From Gaoshiqia sediminis (GTDB taxonomy: Bacteria; Bacteroidota; Bacteroidia; Bacteroidales; Prolixibacteraceae): 64,000 nucleotides of DNA. The notes beneath the pieces are model-generated. The model made no database searches and was not told the origin of the DNA. It worked only from the letters and a program-made list of their open reading frames with translations. Where the stretch lies: NCBI RefSeq assembly GCF_025907915.1, contig NZ_JAPAAF010000002.1:62001-126000 (forward strand). The letters are read 5' to 3'. The position numbers and the translations under genes are program-made. Positions 45,017-53,779 of the stretch are shown here, in pieces. Position 1 is the stretch's first letter; each line of letters starts with the position of its first letter.

Positions 45017-46531
45017 TTATTTAGGACTGTCAATATCATCAACAAACAACACGGTGACGGCTGCTATCAGCATGGACGCACCGCCCAGCAGTAAGGCCAT
45101 AATAGCCTGCCCGCCAAATACATGTTTCATGAAAAAGCCCAGGATACTGGCCGCCAGGATTTGCGGGATCACGATGAAGAAATTGAAAATCCCCATGTAG
45201 GTGCCCATTTTGTTGCCGGGCAACGATCCGGTAAGAATGGCATACGGCATGGACAAGATGCTGGCCCAGGCTACGCCAACACCCAGCATGGAAAGAATCA
45301 GCAGGTTCGGATCGCGCACCACGTAGAACGAGGCCAGCCCAATTCCGCCCAACACCAGCGAAACGGCATGGGTGATTTTCCGGTTGGTGTATTTGGCCAG
45401 CACCGGCAACAGAAAAGCTACTACCGCGGCAAAGCCATTGTAAACGCCAAACAAAACCCCCACCCAGTTGGCGCCTTCGTTATAAAGTTCTGAAGCTGTG
45501 TCGGATGTTCCATATACATGGCTGGTTACCCCGGCTGTGGTGTAAATCCACATGGCAAACAGCGCAAACCACGAGAAGAACTGAACGATGGCCAACTGCC
45601 TCATCGTTTTGGGCATGTTCATCATGTCGGTGACAATTTCTACCAACCCGTTTTTGGTTTTGTTGATTTTGGCAAGATGGCCGGTAAGTAACAGAATCAG
45701 GCCGAAAACCAGCAAACCCCCGCTCAGGATGTACAGTTCTTTTTCCAGGTTAAAAAAGAAAAACACATAACTGAGAATGGCGCCTGCAATGGCAAAAAAT
45801 ATTCCGTTCCGGGTGAATTTGCCAATCAGCTCGAAAGCAGTTTTCAACACCAGTTTGGCCGATGGATTGGAGGAAATCTTTTCTGCTTCGAATGATTGCA
45901 GCTCTTCGGGCGAGTACTCTTTGGTGCGGACAACCGTCCAGAGTACGGCCAGAAAGAAAACAGCCCCGCCAATGTAAAACGACCATTTTACGGAAGGCGG
46001 AATGTGACCTGCGTCAGCTACGTTGGCTACGCCGAACCAGTTGGTCATGGCGTAAGGAAGGAAGGAGGCCACAATGGCCCCGGTGCCGATGAAAAAACTT
46101 TGCATGGCGAATCCCTTTGTCCGTTGTTCGCTGGGCAGCATGTCGCCCACGAAGGCACGGAAAGGTTCCATCGAAATATTGATGGACGCATCCATGATCC
46201 AAAGTGTGCCGACGGCAATCCACAACATGGGCGAATTGGGCATAATAAACAAAGCCAAAGAGGCCAGGATGGCGCCAATCAAAAAATACGGACGTCTTCG
46301 CCCAAAGCGCCCCCAGGTTTTATCACTGTAATGGCCGATGATGGGCTGCACGATCAATCCGGTAACGGGAGCGGCCAGCCAATACACGGCCAGACGGTCA
46401 ACATCGCCACCCAAGCTTTGGAATATGCGTGAAACATTGGCATTCTGAAGGGCAAATCCAAACTGGATACCCAGAAAGCCAAAGCTCATGTTCCAAATTT
46501 GCCAGAAACTAAGAACAGGCTTCTTCTTCAT
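45017..46531 (-). CDS. MFS sugar transporter, maltose/SLC45-like
   Basis: A 504-residue inner-membrane protein with about 12 helices. It belongs to the major facilitator group that includes SLC45 and sucrose/maltose symporters: the N terminus FWQIWNMSFGFLGIQFGFALQNANVSRIFQSLG and motif A HYSDKTWGRFGRRRPYFLIG are characteristic. As first gene of the operon with maltose phosphorylase and beta-phosphoglucomutase, it most likely carries maltose or short maltodextrins from the periplasm to the cytoplasm, taking the role of the inner-membrane step of starch use. Confidence 0.88.
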   Translation of the reverse strand: MKKKPVLSFWQIWNMSFGFLGIQFGFALQNANVSRIFQSLGGDVDRLAVYWLAAPVTGLIVQPIIGHYSDKTWGRFGRRRPYFLIGAILASLALFIMPNSPMLWIAVGTLWIMDASINISMEPFRAFVGDMLPSEQRTKGFAMQSFFIGTGAIVASFLPYAMTNWFGVANVADAGHIPPSVKWSFYIGGAVFFLAVLWTVVRTKEYSPEELQSFEAEKISSNPSAKLVLKTAFELIGKFTRNGIFFAIAGAILSYVFFFFNLEKELYILSGGLLVFGLILLLTGHLAKINKTKNGLVEIVTDMMNMPKTMRQLAIVQFFSWFALFAMWIYTTAGVTSHVYGTSDTASELYNEGANWVGVLFGVYNGFAAVVAFLLPVLAKYTNRKITHAVSLVLGGIGLASFYVVRDPNLLILSMLGVGVAWASILSMPYAILTGSLPGNKMGTYMGIFNFFIVIPQILAASILGFFMKHVFGGQAIMALLLGGASMLIAAVTVLFVDDIDSPK

Positions 46532-46628
46532 AAAACAATAATTTTAGAATAAAAACAGCGGAAACCACCAACCGAACCGGCAGGTGAAATATGGAGTAAG
46601 TTCGAAGTAAAATATCGGATGAACAATG

Positions 46629-46660
46629 CAAATATAGGGAGGTTATTCGCACAAATGCAA
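46629..46660 (-). promoter_or_regulatory. Promoter of the maltose-phosphorylase operon (minus strand)
   Basis: On the minus strand TTG (46660-46658), a 21-base spacer and TATATTTG (46636-46629), an exact TAnnTTTG. Transcription would start near 46622, about 90 bases before the transporter ATG. Confidence 0.65.
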
Positions 46661-46729
46661 GTGCTTCGGACAAAGAACAGTCTGTAAAAGCCTTATAAAT
46701 AGGGCAAAAACAACTTGAAAGCCCCATTT

Positions 46730-46739
46730 CAAACGTTTG
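46730..46739. promoter_or_regulatory. LacI-type operator half-palindrome upstream of the transporter operon
   Basis: The perfect 10-bp palindrome caaacgtttg has the core of LacI-family operators and the same centre as the site at 47931. It is about 70 bases upstream of the -33 element at 46660 rather than over the promoter, which suggests activation or looping rather than simple blocking. Confidence 0.6.
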
Positions 46740-46768
46740 CAGAGAAAAACTAAAAAAAGTGTAATTTT

Positions 46769-47782
46769 TTATTTCGACGAACCTCTCACAATCAGATTGG
46801 CGCTCAACACCCGGGTTTGAGGGACATAGGTTTCACTTGGGCTCAATAGTCGATTCAGCAAAATTTCGGTGGCAACAGAGCCCATTTCGTAGCCATGCTG
46901 GTCAACCGAGGTCAGGTTGGGCTCGGTAATGCCAGAAAAACGTCCGTCGCTGAAACCCACAACAGCGATTTGCTGGGGAATTTTGATTCCTTTCTTCTGC
47001 AGGGATTGCATGGCGCCGATGGCAGTAAGGTCGTTGGTAGCGAAAATGCCATCGGGTGGATTGTCCATCGTCAGTAAATGGTTGGTGGCAATCAAGGCCT
47101 TCTCGTACGTATCGGCATCTATAATCAACTGAGGGTCCGCCTGCAATCCGGCTTCCCGGATAGCGCGCAGGTAGCCTTCTTTGCGGTCGCGGCCAATAAG
47201 CAGGTTTTGCGGTCCGGCAAAGTGAGCGATTCGCCTCCTTCCGTTTTCAATTAAATGTTTGGTGGCTTTGTATGCCGCTTCTTCATCGTTTATAATAACC
47301 TGGTCGGCAATGATTTCGGGTACAATCCGGTCGAAGAACACGAGTGGCAGGCCGCCTTCCTGTAACATGACCAGATGATCGAAATTGGTGGTTTCTTTTG
47401 AAATGGAAACCAAAACCCCGTCCACCCGGTGCGACAACAACATTTTGGCATTGGCCACTTCGCGGTCGTACTTTTCGTTCGACTGGCAAATAATGACCGT
47501 AAAGCCGGCCTCGTAAGCCACATCTTCAATTCCGCTAATCACCGACGAAAAAAAGTAGTGTACAATTTCGGGGATGATCACCCCGATAGTATTGCTGCGG
47601 CTGTGCTTTAGGCTGAGGGCTACCGCATTGGGCTGATATTTGAGTTTCAGGGCCAGTTCGTTTACGGCCACTTTCGTTTCCTCACTGATATCGGGATGGT
47701 TTTTCAGGGCTCGCGAAACGGTAGAAGGAGAAATCCCGAGAATCCGGGCAATATCTTTTATGGTAACCTGACTGCTTCTCAT
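46769..47782 (-). CDS. LacI family transcriptional regulator of the starch locus
   Basis: A 337-residue regulator. The helix-turn-helix is TIKDIARILGISPSTVSRALKN, with a hinge helix ending in AVALSLKHSRSNTIG, then a periplasmic-binding-protein-like sensor domain (GVIIPEIVHYFF through VGFSDGRFS). I chose the ATG at 47782 (MRSSQVTIKD); an upstream in-frame start at 47806 would add 8 residues that the family lacks. It sits between the two starch operons, and LacI-type palindromes lie on both sides. It takes the place that SusR holds in Bacteroides; maltose or a phosphorylated product is the likely effector. Confidence 0.9.
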   Translation of the reverse strand: MRSSQVTIKDIARILGISPSTVSRALKNHPDISEETKVAVNELALKLKYQPNAVALSLKHSRSNTIGVIIPEIVHYFFSSVISGIEDVAYEAGFTVIICQSNEKYDREVANAKMLLSHRVDGVLVSISKETTNFDHLVMLQEGGLPLVFFDRIVPEIIADQVIINDEEAAYKATKHLIENGRRRIAHFAGPQNLLIGRDRKEGYLRAIREAGLQADPQLIIDADTYEKALIATNHLLTMDNPPDGIFATNDLTAIGAMQSLQKKGIKIPQQIAVVGFSDGRFSGITEPNLTSVDQHGYEMGSVATEILLNRLLSPSETYVPQTRVLSANLIVRGSSK

Positions 47783-47930
47783 GGTGATTGGTAAAGGTGT
47801 CTGCAATAATAAAAATAAATGTAAGAATTAATTCTGAATAGCGGGTGAAGGGTAGCGTGGAAACCTGTAAGAAACTAAACACACACCCACCAGTAACTAC
47901 CTGTTTTGCAACATAATCGGTGCAAACGTC

Positions 47931-47948
47931 ACCGCAAACGTTTGCGGT
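47931..47948. promoter_or_regulatory. 18-bp perfect LacI-family operator between lacI and susC
   Basis: accgcaaacgtttgcggt is a perfect palindrome with the classic CGnAAACGTTTnCG core. A further half site (gcaaacgt) lies 10 bases upstream at 47922. It is in the 332-base gap between the LacI-type gene and susC, 166 bases before the susC ATG. Apart from this operator I find only a weak -7 candidate (TATCATTG near 47992) in the gap, so the susC promoter is not firmly located. Confidence 0.78.
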
Positions 47949-48114
47949 TCTGAAGATGTTAAAAAACGTAAAATGATGACAGGAAAAGCCATATCATTGC
48001 ACCATCGGATAAAAAATATGGAGTAAAAATCGAGTAAAATGGATTGTAAATGATCTAAAAATCAATGTAAAACGTGATGACCTAATTGAATTCAAGAACT
48101 AATAACAAAGTAAC

Positions 48115-51084
48115 ATGAAGATTATTCGCAAAAACTTGAAAGTCCTGCTAATGGTCCTGGGAATAATGATAGCCCATACCGGCTTTGCCCAGGTAATTAG
48201 TTTAACCGGGAGGGTTACCGACAGTGCAACCGGCGAACCGCTTCCGGGCGTTACCGTTGTTGAAAAAGGGACCACCAATGGTACCATTACCAATTTCGAC
48301 GGGGACTATACCCTATCGGTAGCTCGTGGTACCACCGTCCAGTTCTCCTACATCGGCTACAAAACCACCGAACATGTGGTTGGCCAAGCTACCACCTTCA
48401 ACGTTGTCCTGGAAATCGATACCGAGCAGCTGGAAGAGGTGGTGGTGATTGGTTATGGCCAGATACGCAAAGAAGATGCAACCGGAGCTGTAGCCTCTGT
48501 TAGTTCATCTGATTTTAACCAGGGAGCAACCAGCTCACCACAAGACCTGATCCAAGGGAAAGTAGCCGGTGTGCTGATTCAAACAGAAGGTGGAGCACCT
48601 GGTTCTTCAGCCAAAATCCGGATTCGAGGGGGGTCTTCCATGTCAGCCAGTAACGATCCGTTAATTGTGATCGATGGCATGCCCATTGACAACCGTACCA
48701 TTGACGGGATGAGCAACGTGTTAACCTCGATAAACCCGAATGATATTGCTTCATTCACGGTATTGAAAGATGCTTCTTCAACAGCAATTTACGGTTCCCG
48801 GGCTTCAAACGGGGTAATTCTTATCACCACGAAAGAAGGTAAGCAAAATCAGGATTTCCGGGTCGAACTGGAATCGAAAATGAATGTCAGCGAAATTAAA
48901 GAATACATTGATGTATTGGATGCTGACGAATTCAGAGCTTTGGTTAACGAACGGGCACAAGTAAGCAGCTCCGTTAATCCGGCGCTCATGGGCAATGCCA
49001 AAACCAACTGGCAAGACGAGATTTTTCAAACAGCCATCGGGCACGAACATAATTTAAGTGTATCGGGTGCTCTTGATAAAGTTCCATTCCGCGCATCAAT
49101 CGGTTATACCGACCAGTTCGGTATTCTGAGAACTTCATCAATGGATCGTAAAACAGCAACCTTTAAGGTAAATCCAAGCTTACTTGACAATCACCTGAAA
49201 TTAACAGCCGGGATCAAGTACATGAATGTTGGCAACCGCTTTGCTGAGCGTGGCGCCATTGGAAGCGCGCTTCGATTCGACCCAACCAAACCTGTTTTCA
49301 ATAACACCGGTATTTACGGCGGTTATACCACCTGGTTGATGCCCGATGGATCGCGTAACGTAAACGGTACCCGTAACCCGGTAGCTCAATTGCAGCAACG
49401 TCATGATGAATCAGATGTTAACCGATACATCATTGATGCACAGGCAAATTACAAACTGCACTTCTTCCCAGATATCACCGCTACGTTGAAAGTTGGTTTA
49501 GACGAATCGGACAGTGATGGTTTTACCAATACCGATACTTCTGCTTCCTGGGTGCAAACAGCTTCCTCCGGCGTAAAACGAGACTATACCCAAAAACGTC
49601 GGAACAAGCTCTTTAACTTCTATTTAAACTACCAAAAAGACCTGCCGGAAATTGAAAGTAGATTGGACGCCATGGCCGGTTACGAATGGCAACATTTCTG
49701 GTCTAACGCTTCTGCTCATGAGGTTGATCGTTTCAACACCGTTATTGTTGACTCAAAAGACGAAACAGAAAACTACCTGGTGTCATTCTTCGGGAGGGCA
49801 AACTACTCGTACAAAGACAGGTACCTGTTAACTGCAACGGTAAGGGCTGACGGTTCTTCCCGCTTCCACAAGGACAACCGTTGGGGATACTATCCGTCAA
49901 CAGCTTTGGGATGGCGCATTACTGAAGAACCATTCATGCAAGACCTGAAGGCTGTAAGTAATCTGAAGCTTCGTTTAGGATACGGACTCACAGGTCAACA
50001 GGAATTAAACAGCGGAGACTATCCTTATCTGGGCATTTATCGCTTGAGTGACTCGCGTACTCAATACATGTTGGGCAATCAATATTACACGCTTATTCGT
50101 CCGGATGGATATGACCAGAGCCTGGAATGGGAAAAAACAAAAACGTACAACGTTGGTCTTGATTTTGGTCTCTTCGACAACCGTTTAAGCGGAACTGTTG
50201 ACTTTTACAAAAGAGATACAAAAGACTTGCTGAACACCATCCCGGTACCGGCAGGAACTAACTTTACAGATCGCTTGCTAACCAATGTGGGTGACTTGGA
50301 AAACGTAGGTATTGAATTGTCAATCAATGCAATACCGGTAAGTACCAAAGATTTGAGCTGGGAAGTTAGTTTCAACCTGACCCGCAATAGAAATAAGGTT
50401 ACGAGACTTACCAACTACGACGATCCAAACTACAAAGGTGTCGATGTTGGAAATATTAGTGGTGTTGGTGTAGGTAATACGATTCAAAAACATGCTGTGG
50501 GCTATCCGCTGAATACGTTTTATGTTTACGAACAAGTGTATGATGCGAATAGCAAACCCATTGAAGGACTATACGTTGACCGAAACAATGACGGAACAAT
50601 CAATGAAAACGACAAATACTATGCTGAATCACCGGCCCCGGATGTATTCATGGGACTTTCTTCCATGCTTTATTACAAAGATTTTGATTTTGGCTTCAAC
50701 GCCCGGGCTTCAATTGGAGGTCAAATCTATAACAACGTAATTGTTGGCGCCCGTTATCAGGAACTGACGGTTAATGAGTATCTGACCAACATGCCTTCAG
50801 AAATCAATAATTCGAAGTTCACCACGGCACAGCAATACTCCGATTACTTCCTGGAAGATGCCTCATTCTTCCGGATGGACAATGTGACGCTGGGGTATAA
50901 TTTCAAGAAGATGCTTAAAAAATCAGTTGGCATTGATCTTAACTTACGCTTGTACTCTTCTGTTCAAAATGTATTTGTCATAACCGACTACAGCGGATTG
51001 GATCCCGAAGTAAACGAAGGGATTGATAACGACATCTATCCTCGCCCACGAGTTTATTTGTTTGGACTTAGTGCAAGCTTTTAA
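48115..51084 (+). CDS. susC: SusC-like TonB-dependent outer-membrane transporter
   Basis: A 989-residue outer-membrane barrel that imports starch oligosaccharides with TonB energy. A signal peptide (ending TGFAQ) is followed by a carboxypeptidase D regulatory-like domain (about 28-110), the SusC TonB-box-like EEVVVIGYG, the plug domain (about 120-230, with VLKDASSTAIYGSRASNGVI) and a 22-strand barrel ending in aromatic residues (YLFGLSASF). It pairs with the SusD gene 19 bases downstream, which acts as the lid of the pore. Confidence 0.95.
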   Translation: MKIIRKNLKVLLMVLGIMIAHTGFAQVISLTGRVTDSATGEPLPGVTVVEKGTTNGTITNFDGDYTLSVARGTTVQFSYIGYKTTEHVVGQATTFNVVLEIDTEQLEEVVVIGYGQIRKEDATGAVASVSSSDFNQGATSSPQDLIQGKVAGVLIQTEGGAPGSSAKIRIRGGSSMSASNDPLIVIDGMPIDNRTIDGMSNVLTSINPNDIASFTVLKDASSTAIYGSRASNGVILITTKEGKQNQDFRVELESKMNVSEIKEYIDVLDADEFRALVNERAQVSSSVNPALMGNAKTNWQDEIFQTAIGHEHNLSVSGALDKVPFRASIGYTDQFGILRTSSMDRKTATFKVNPSLLDNHLKLTAGIKYMNVGNRFAERGAIGSALRFDPTKPVFNNTGIYGGYTTWLMPDGSRNVNGTRNPVAQLQQRHDESDVNRYIIDAQANYKLHFFPDITATLKVGLDESDSDGFTNTDTSASWVQTASSGVKRDYTQKRRNKLFNFYLNYQKDLPEIESRLDAMAGYEWQHFWSNASAHEVDRFNTVIVDSKDETENYLVSFFGRANYSYKDRYLLTATVRADGSSRFHKDNRWGYYPSTALGWRITEEPFMQDLKAVSNLKLRLGYGLTGQQELNSGDYPYLGIYRLSDSRTQYMLGNQYYTLIRPDGYDQSLEWEKTKTYNVGLDFGLFDNRLSGTVDFYKRDTKDLLNTIPVPAGTNFTDRLLTNVGDLENVGIELSINAIPVSTKDLSWEVSFNLTRNRNKVTRLTNYDDPNYKGVDVGNISGVGVGNTIQKHAVGYPLNTFYVYEQVYDANSKPIEGLYVDRNNDGTINENDKYYAESPAPDVFMGLSSMLYYKDFDFGFNARASIGGQIYNNVIVGARYQELTVNEYLTNMPSEINNSKFTTAQQYSDYFLEDASFFRMDNVTLGYNFKKMLKKSVGIDLNLRLYSSVQNVFVITDYSGLDPEVNEGIDNDIYPRPRVYLFGLSASF

Positions 51085-51103
51085 TCAATAAACCATTACA
51101 ATC

Positions 51104-52669
51104 ATGAATACAAAATATAGCATAAAATATCGCGCAATCGCAATGCTGATGCTTCTCTTTGCCTTGGGCTCATGCGTCAACGATTTGGACACTGTGCCTC
51201 TTGACGAAGATTTGCTGACCGCGGATAAACTGACGGACGATGCCTCCTACAAAGGAATGCTGGCTAAATGTTATGCAGCCTTTGTGGTTGGCGGACAAAC
51301 AGGAGTTGACGGAGAACCTGATATTAGCAGTATTGACGGTGGGTTCTCATCTTACTTACGTCAGCTTTGGAACCACCAGGAATTAACTACCGACGAGGCT
51401 ATTTGTGCCTGGAACGATGGAAACCTGCGTGACTTACACGATATGGACTGGACGGCATCCAACGAGTTTATAACGGCCATGTACTACCGTATCACCCTTG
51501 AAGTAGCCTATTGTAACAACCTGATTGCGCTGACAAAAGACCAGGACGAATTTGAAGCGTACAATACTGAAGCTCGCTTTTTAAGGGCGCTGGCTTACTG
51601 GCATTTGCTTGATATGTTTGGTACGGGGCCTTTTGTTACTGAAGAAGATCCGGTAGGTTCTTTCTTCTTCCCGGAACAAGCCACTGCACAACAGCTGTTT
51701 GATTACATCGAATCGGAACTCAAAGCAATTGAAAACGAGCTGCCGGCTCCGCGCACCAACGAATACGGACGGGCTGACCAGGCTGCTGCCTGGATGGTTC
51801 TATCCAAACTGTACTTAAATGCAGACACGTATATTGGCACACCAAAATACACGGAATGTATCACTTACACCCAAAAGGTAATTAACGGAGGGTATAGCCT
51901 GGAGCCGAATTACGAGTATCTTTTCCTGGCTGATAATAACCTGCGTGGCCATGAAATCATTTTCCCGCTTGTATGTGACGGAGAACACACCCAAACCTGG
52001 GGTGGAATGACATTCCTGATCCACTCAACAGTAGGTGGCGATATGCCGGCCAGCGAATCTGGTATTGATGGTGGTTGGGGAGGAAACCGGACAACCAAAT
52101 CATTCGCCAATCTTTTTGATGACATTACCGGCGAAACCGATAGCCGCGCTTTGATTTGGACAGAAGGCCAAAATTTTGAAATTGGAGATATTTTCAATTT
52201 CCGCGACGGTTATGCTTTACGTAAATTCCGTAACATAACTTCGGGTGGCGTGGTTGGCTCAAACCTGTCACATCCGGATACCGATTTCCCGCTGTTCAGA
52301 TATGCTGATGCCTTGTTGATGTACGCTGAAGCCGTTGTTCGCGGAGGAACAGGTGGCGATATGGGAACAGCCGTAAACTATATCAACCAAATCAGGGAAA
52401 GAGCCTATGGCGATAATTCCGGCAATATTACAGAGACCGACCTTACGCTTCAGTTTTTACTGGATGAACGCGGACGCGAATTGTACTGGGAGTGCCACAG
52501 AAGAACCGACTTAAGACGTTTTGGCAAACTGGCTGGCGGAGAATACATCTGGCCTTGGAAAGGGGCTGTAGCTGCAGGAAAATCAATTGATGCAAAATAC
52601 AATCTTTTCCCAATACCCGGCTCTGACATTAATGCCAATCCGAATTTAACGCAAACCACTGGTTATTAA
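51104..52669 (+). CDS. susD: SusD-like starch-binding lipoprotein
   Basis: A 521-residue surface lipoprotein that captures glycan and closes the SusC pore. The lipobox ALGSC puts the lipidated cysteine at C24, followed by VNDLD, an acidic context suited to surface export. The RagB/SusD tetratricopeptide-like fold appears through FLRALAYWHLLDMFG and the C-terminal FLLDERGRELYWECHRRTDL, hallmarks of the family. It follows susC directly and precedes the two accessory starch-binding lipoproteins. Confidence 0.95.
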   Translation: MNTKYSIKYRAIAMLMLLFALGSCVNDLDTVPLDEDLLTADKLTDDASYKGMLAKCYAAFVVGGQTGVDGEPDISSIDGGFSSYLRQLWNHQELTTDEAICAWNDGNLRDLHDMDWTASNEFITAMYYRITLEVAYCNNLIALTKDQDEFEAYNTEARFLRALAYWHLLDMFGTGPFVTEEDPVGSFFFPEQATAQQLFDYIESELKAIENELPAPRTNEYGRADQAAAWMVLSKLYLNADTYIGTPKYTECITYTQKVINGGYSLEPNYEYLFLADNNLRGHEIIFPLVCDGEHTQTWGGMTFLIHSTVGGDMPASESGIDGGWGGNRTTKSFANLFDDITGETDSRALIWTEGQNFEIGDIFNFRDGYALRKFRNITSGGVVGSNLSHPDTDFPLFRYADALLMYAEAVVRGGTGGDMGTAVNYINQIRERAYGDNSGNITETDLTLQFLLDERGRELYWECHRRTDLRRFGKLAGGEYIWPWKGAVAAGKSIDAKYNLFPIPGSDINANPNLTQTTGY

Positions 52670-52688
52670 TCTTATTAATTAGATTACC

Positions 52689-53777
52689 ATGAAAAAATTT
52701 AAATACCTGCTGATAGCATGCCTCACAATTACCTTGTTTTCGTGTGAGGATGATGATATCGTAAAATTAAATGATTCAGAGTATGTGCCTGCATCTAATA
52801 TTCAGGGGTTTGGTACAACTTTGGACATATCAAAAGATAGAAAAACCGAAACCCTTACGGTTTCGTACACTCCTGCAACTTACGGAGTGAATATTGTTAA
52901 AACACACAAACTTCAATTTGCTGCTTCAGAGGACTTTGCCAACCCGACTACTTTTGATGTTGATGCATCAGATAATTCATTCTCTTTCTCGGTGGGCGCT
53001 TTTAATGAATTCCTTACGGAGTCATTGGAACTGCCGGTAGATGAAGAAGCTACGGTTTCAGCACGAATCATGACCTATTCGCTTAGTGGGGTTGATACGC
53101 TGTACTCAGCGGTAGTAAATTTTAAAACAACGCCCTACTTGGATATTCTTTTTGCTCCAAATACCTTCTACTTGTTTGGTGACGGCGTAGGACGCATCGC
53201 ACAAAACAATAAGCTTAAATTCAACAAAGTTCACAGCGAACCGGATGATTCCTGGACAATCGTATGGATGGAAGCTACCGGAACCTTTAAATTGTGTTCT
53301 GATGTTAACTACAAAGGTGTTATTGGTAAAATTGGAGATCCCGTTAACGGCGAATACACTTTGGGAACAGTTGATAACAGAGGTGAAGATATACCTGTAC
53401 CCGGAACGGCTGGCTATTACACCGTTGGTGTAAACCTGGCAACCAATAAGCTGTTGATTGAACCTGCCAATATTTATATCACCGGACCGAATGTTAATGC
53501 ATGGCCTGTTAGTTCTGTTACCGAAGAGAACAGATTTAAGCTGGATGCTGCAAACAAGACGATGTATTTGACCAAAAGCCTTTTGGGTGGCGAACTAAGG
53601 CTTCATGTAACCCATCCGTATATTTCCGCTGCTGACTGGTGGCATGCCGAATTCATATTCCTTAATGGAAAGATTGCATACCGGGAAGATGGCGGTGATC
53701 AGGAAAGGGTTAATATCAGTGGAGGAGAACAAACCATTGAGCTTGACTTCATTAATCAAACTGCTAAAATTAAATAG
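52689..53777 (+). CDS. susE: SusE-like surface starch-binding lipoprotein
   Basis: A 362-residue lipoprotein. The lipobox ends at C19 followed by EDDD, the acidic surface-export signal of Bacteroidota. An N-terminal SusE domain (about 25-150) leads to two starch-binding modules (about 160-262 and 263-362), recognisable by the YLFGDG or IYITGPN start and the WTIVWMEATGTFKL strand. It starts 19 bases after susD and ends 2 bases before susF. Such proteins hold starch at the cell surface but do not cut it. Confidence 0.85.
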   Translation: MKKFKYLLIACLTITLFSCEDDDIVKLNDSEYVPASNIQGFGTTLDISKDRKTETLTVSYTPATYGVNIVKTHKLQFAASEDFANPTTFDVDASDNSFSFSVGAFNEFLTESLELPVDEEATVSARIMTYSLSGVDTLYSAVVNFKTTPYLDILFAPNTFYLFGDGVGRIAQNNKLKFNKVHSEPDDSWTIVWMEATGTFKLCSDVNYKGVIGKIGDPVNGEYTLGTVDNRGEDIPVPGTAGYYTVGVNLATNKLLIEPANIYITGPNVNAWPVSSVTEENRFKLDAANKTMYLTKSLLGGELRLHVTHPYISAADWWHAEFIFLNGKIAYREDGGDQERVNISGGEQTIELDFINQTAKIK

Positions 53778-53779
53778 AA

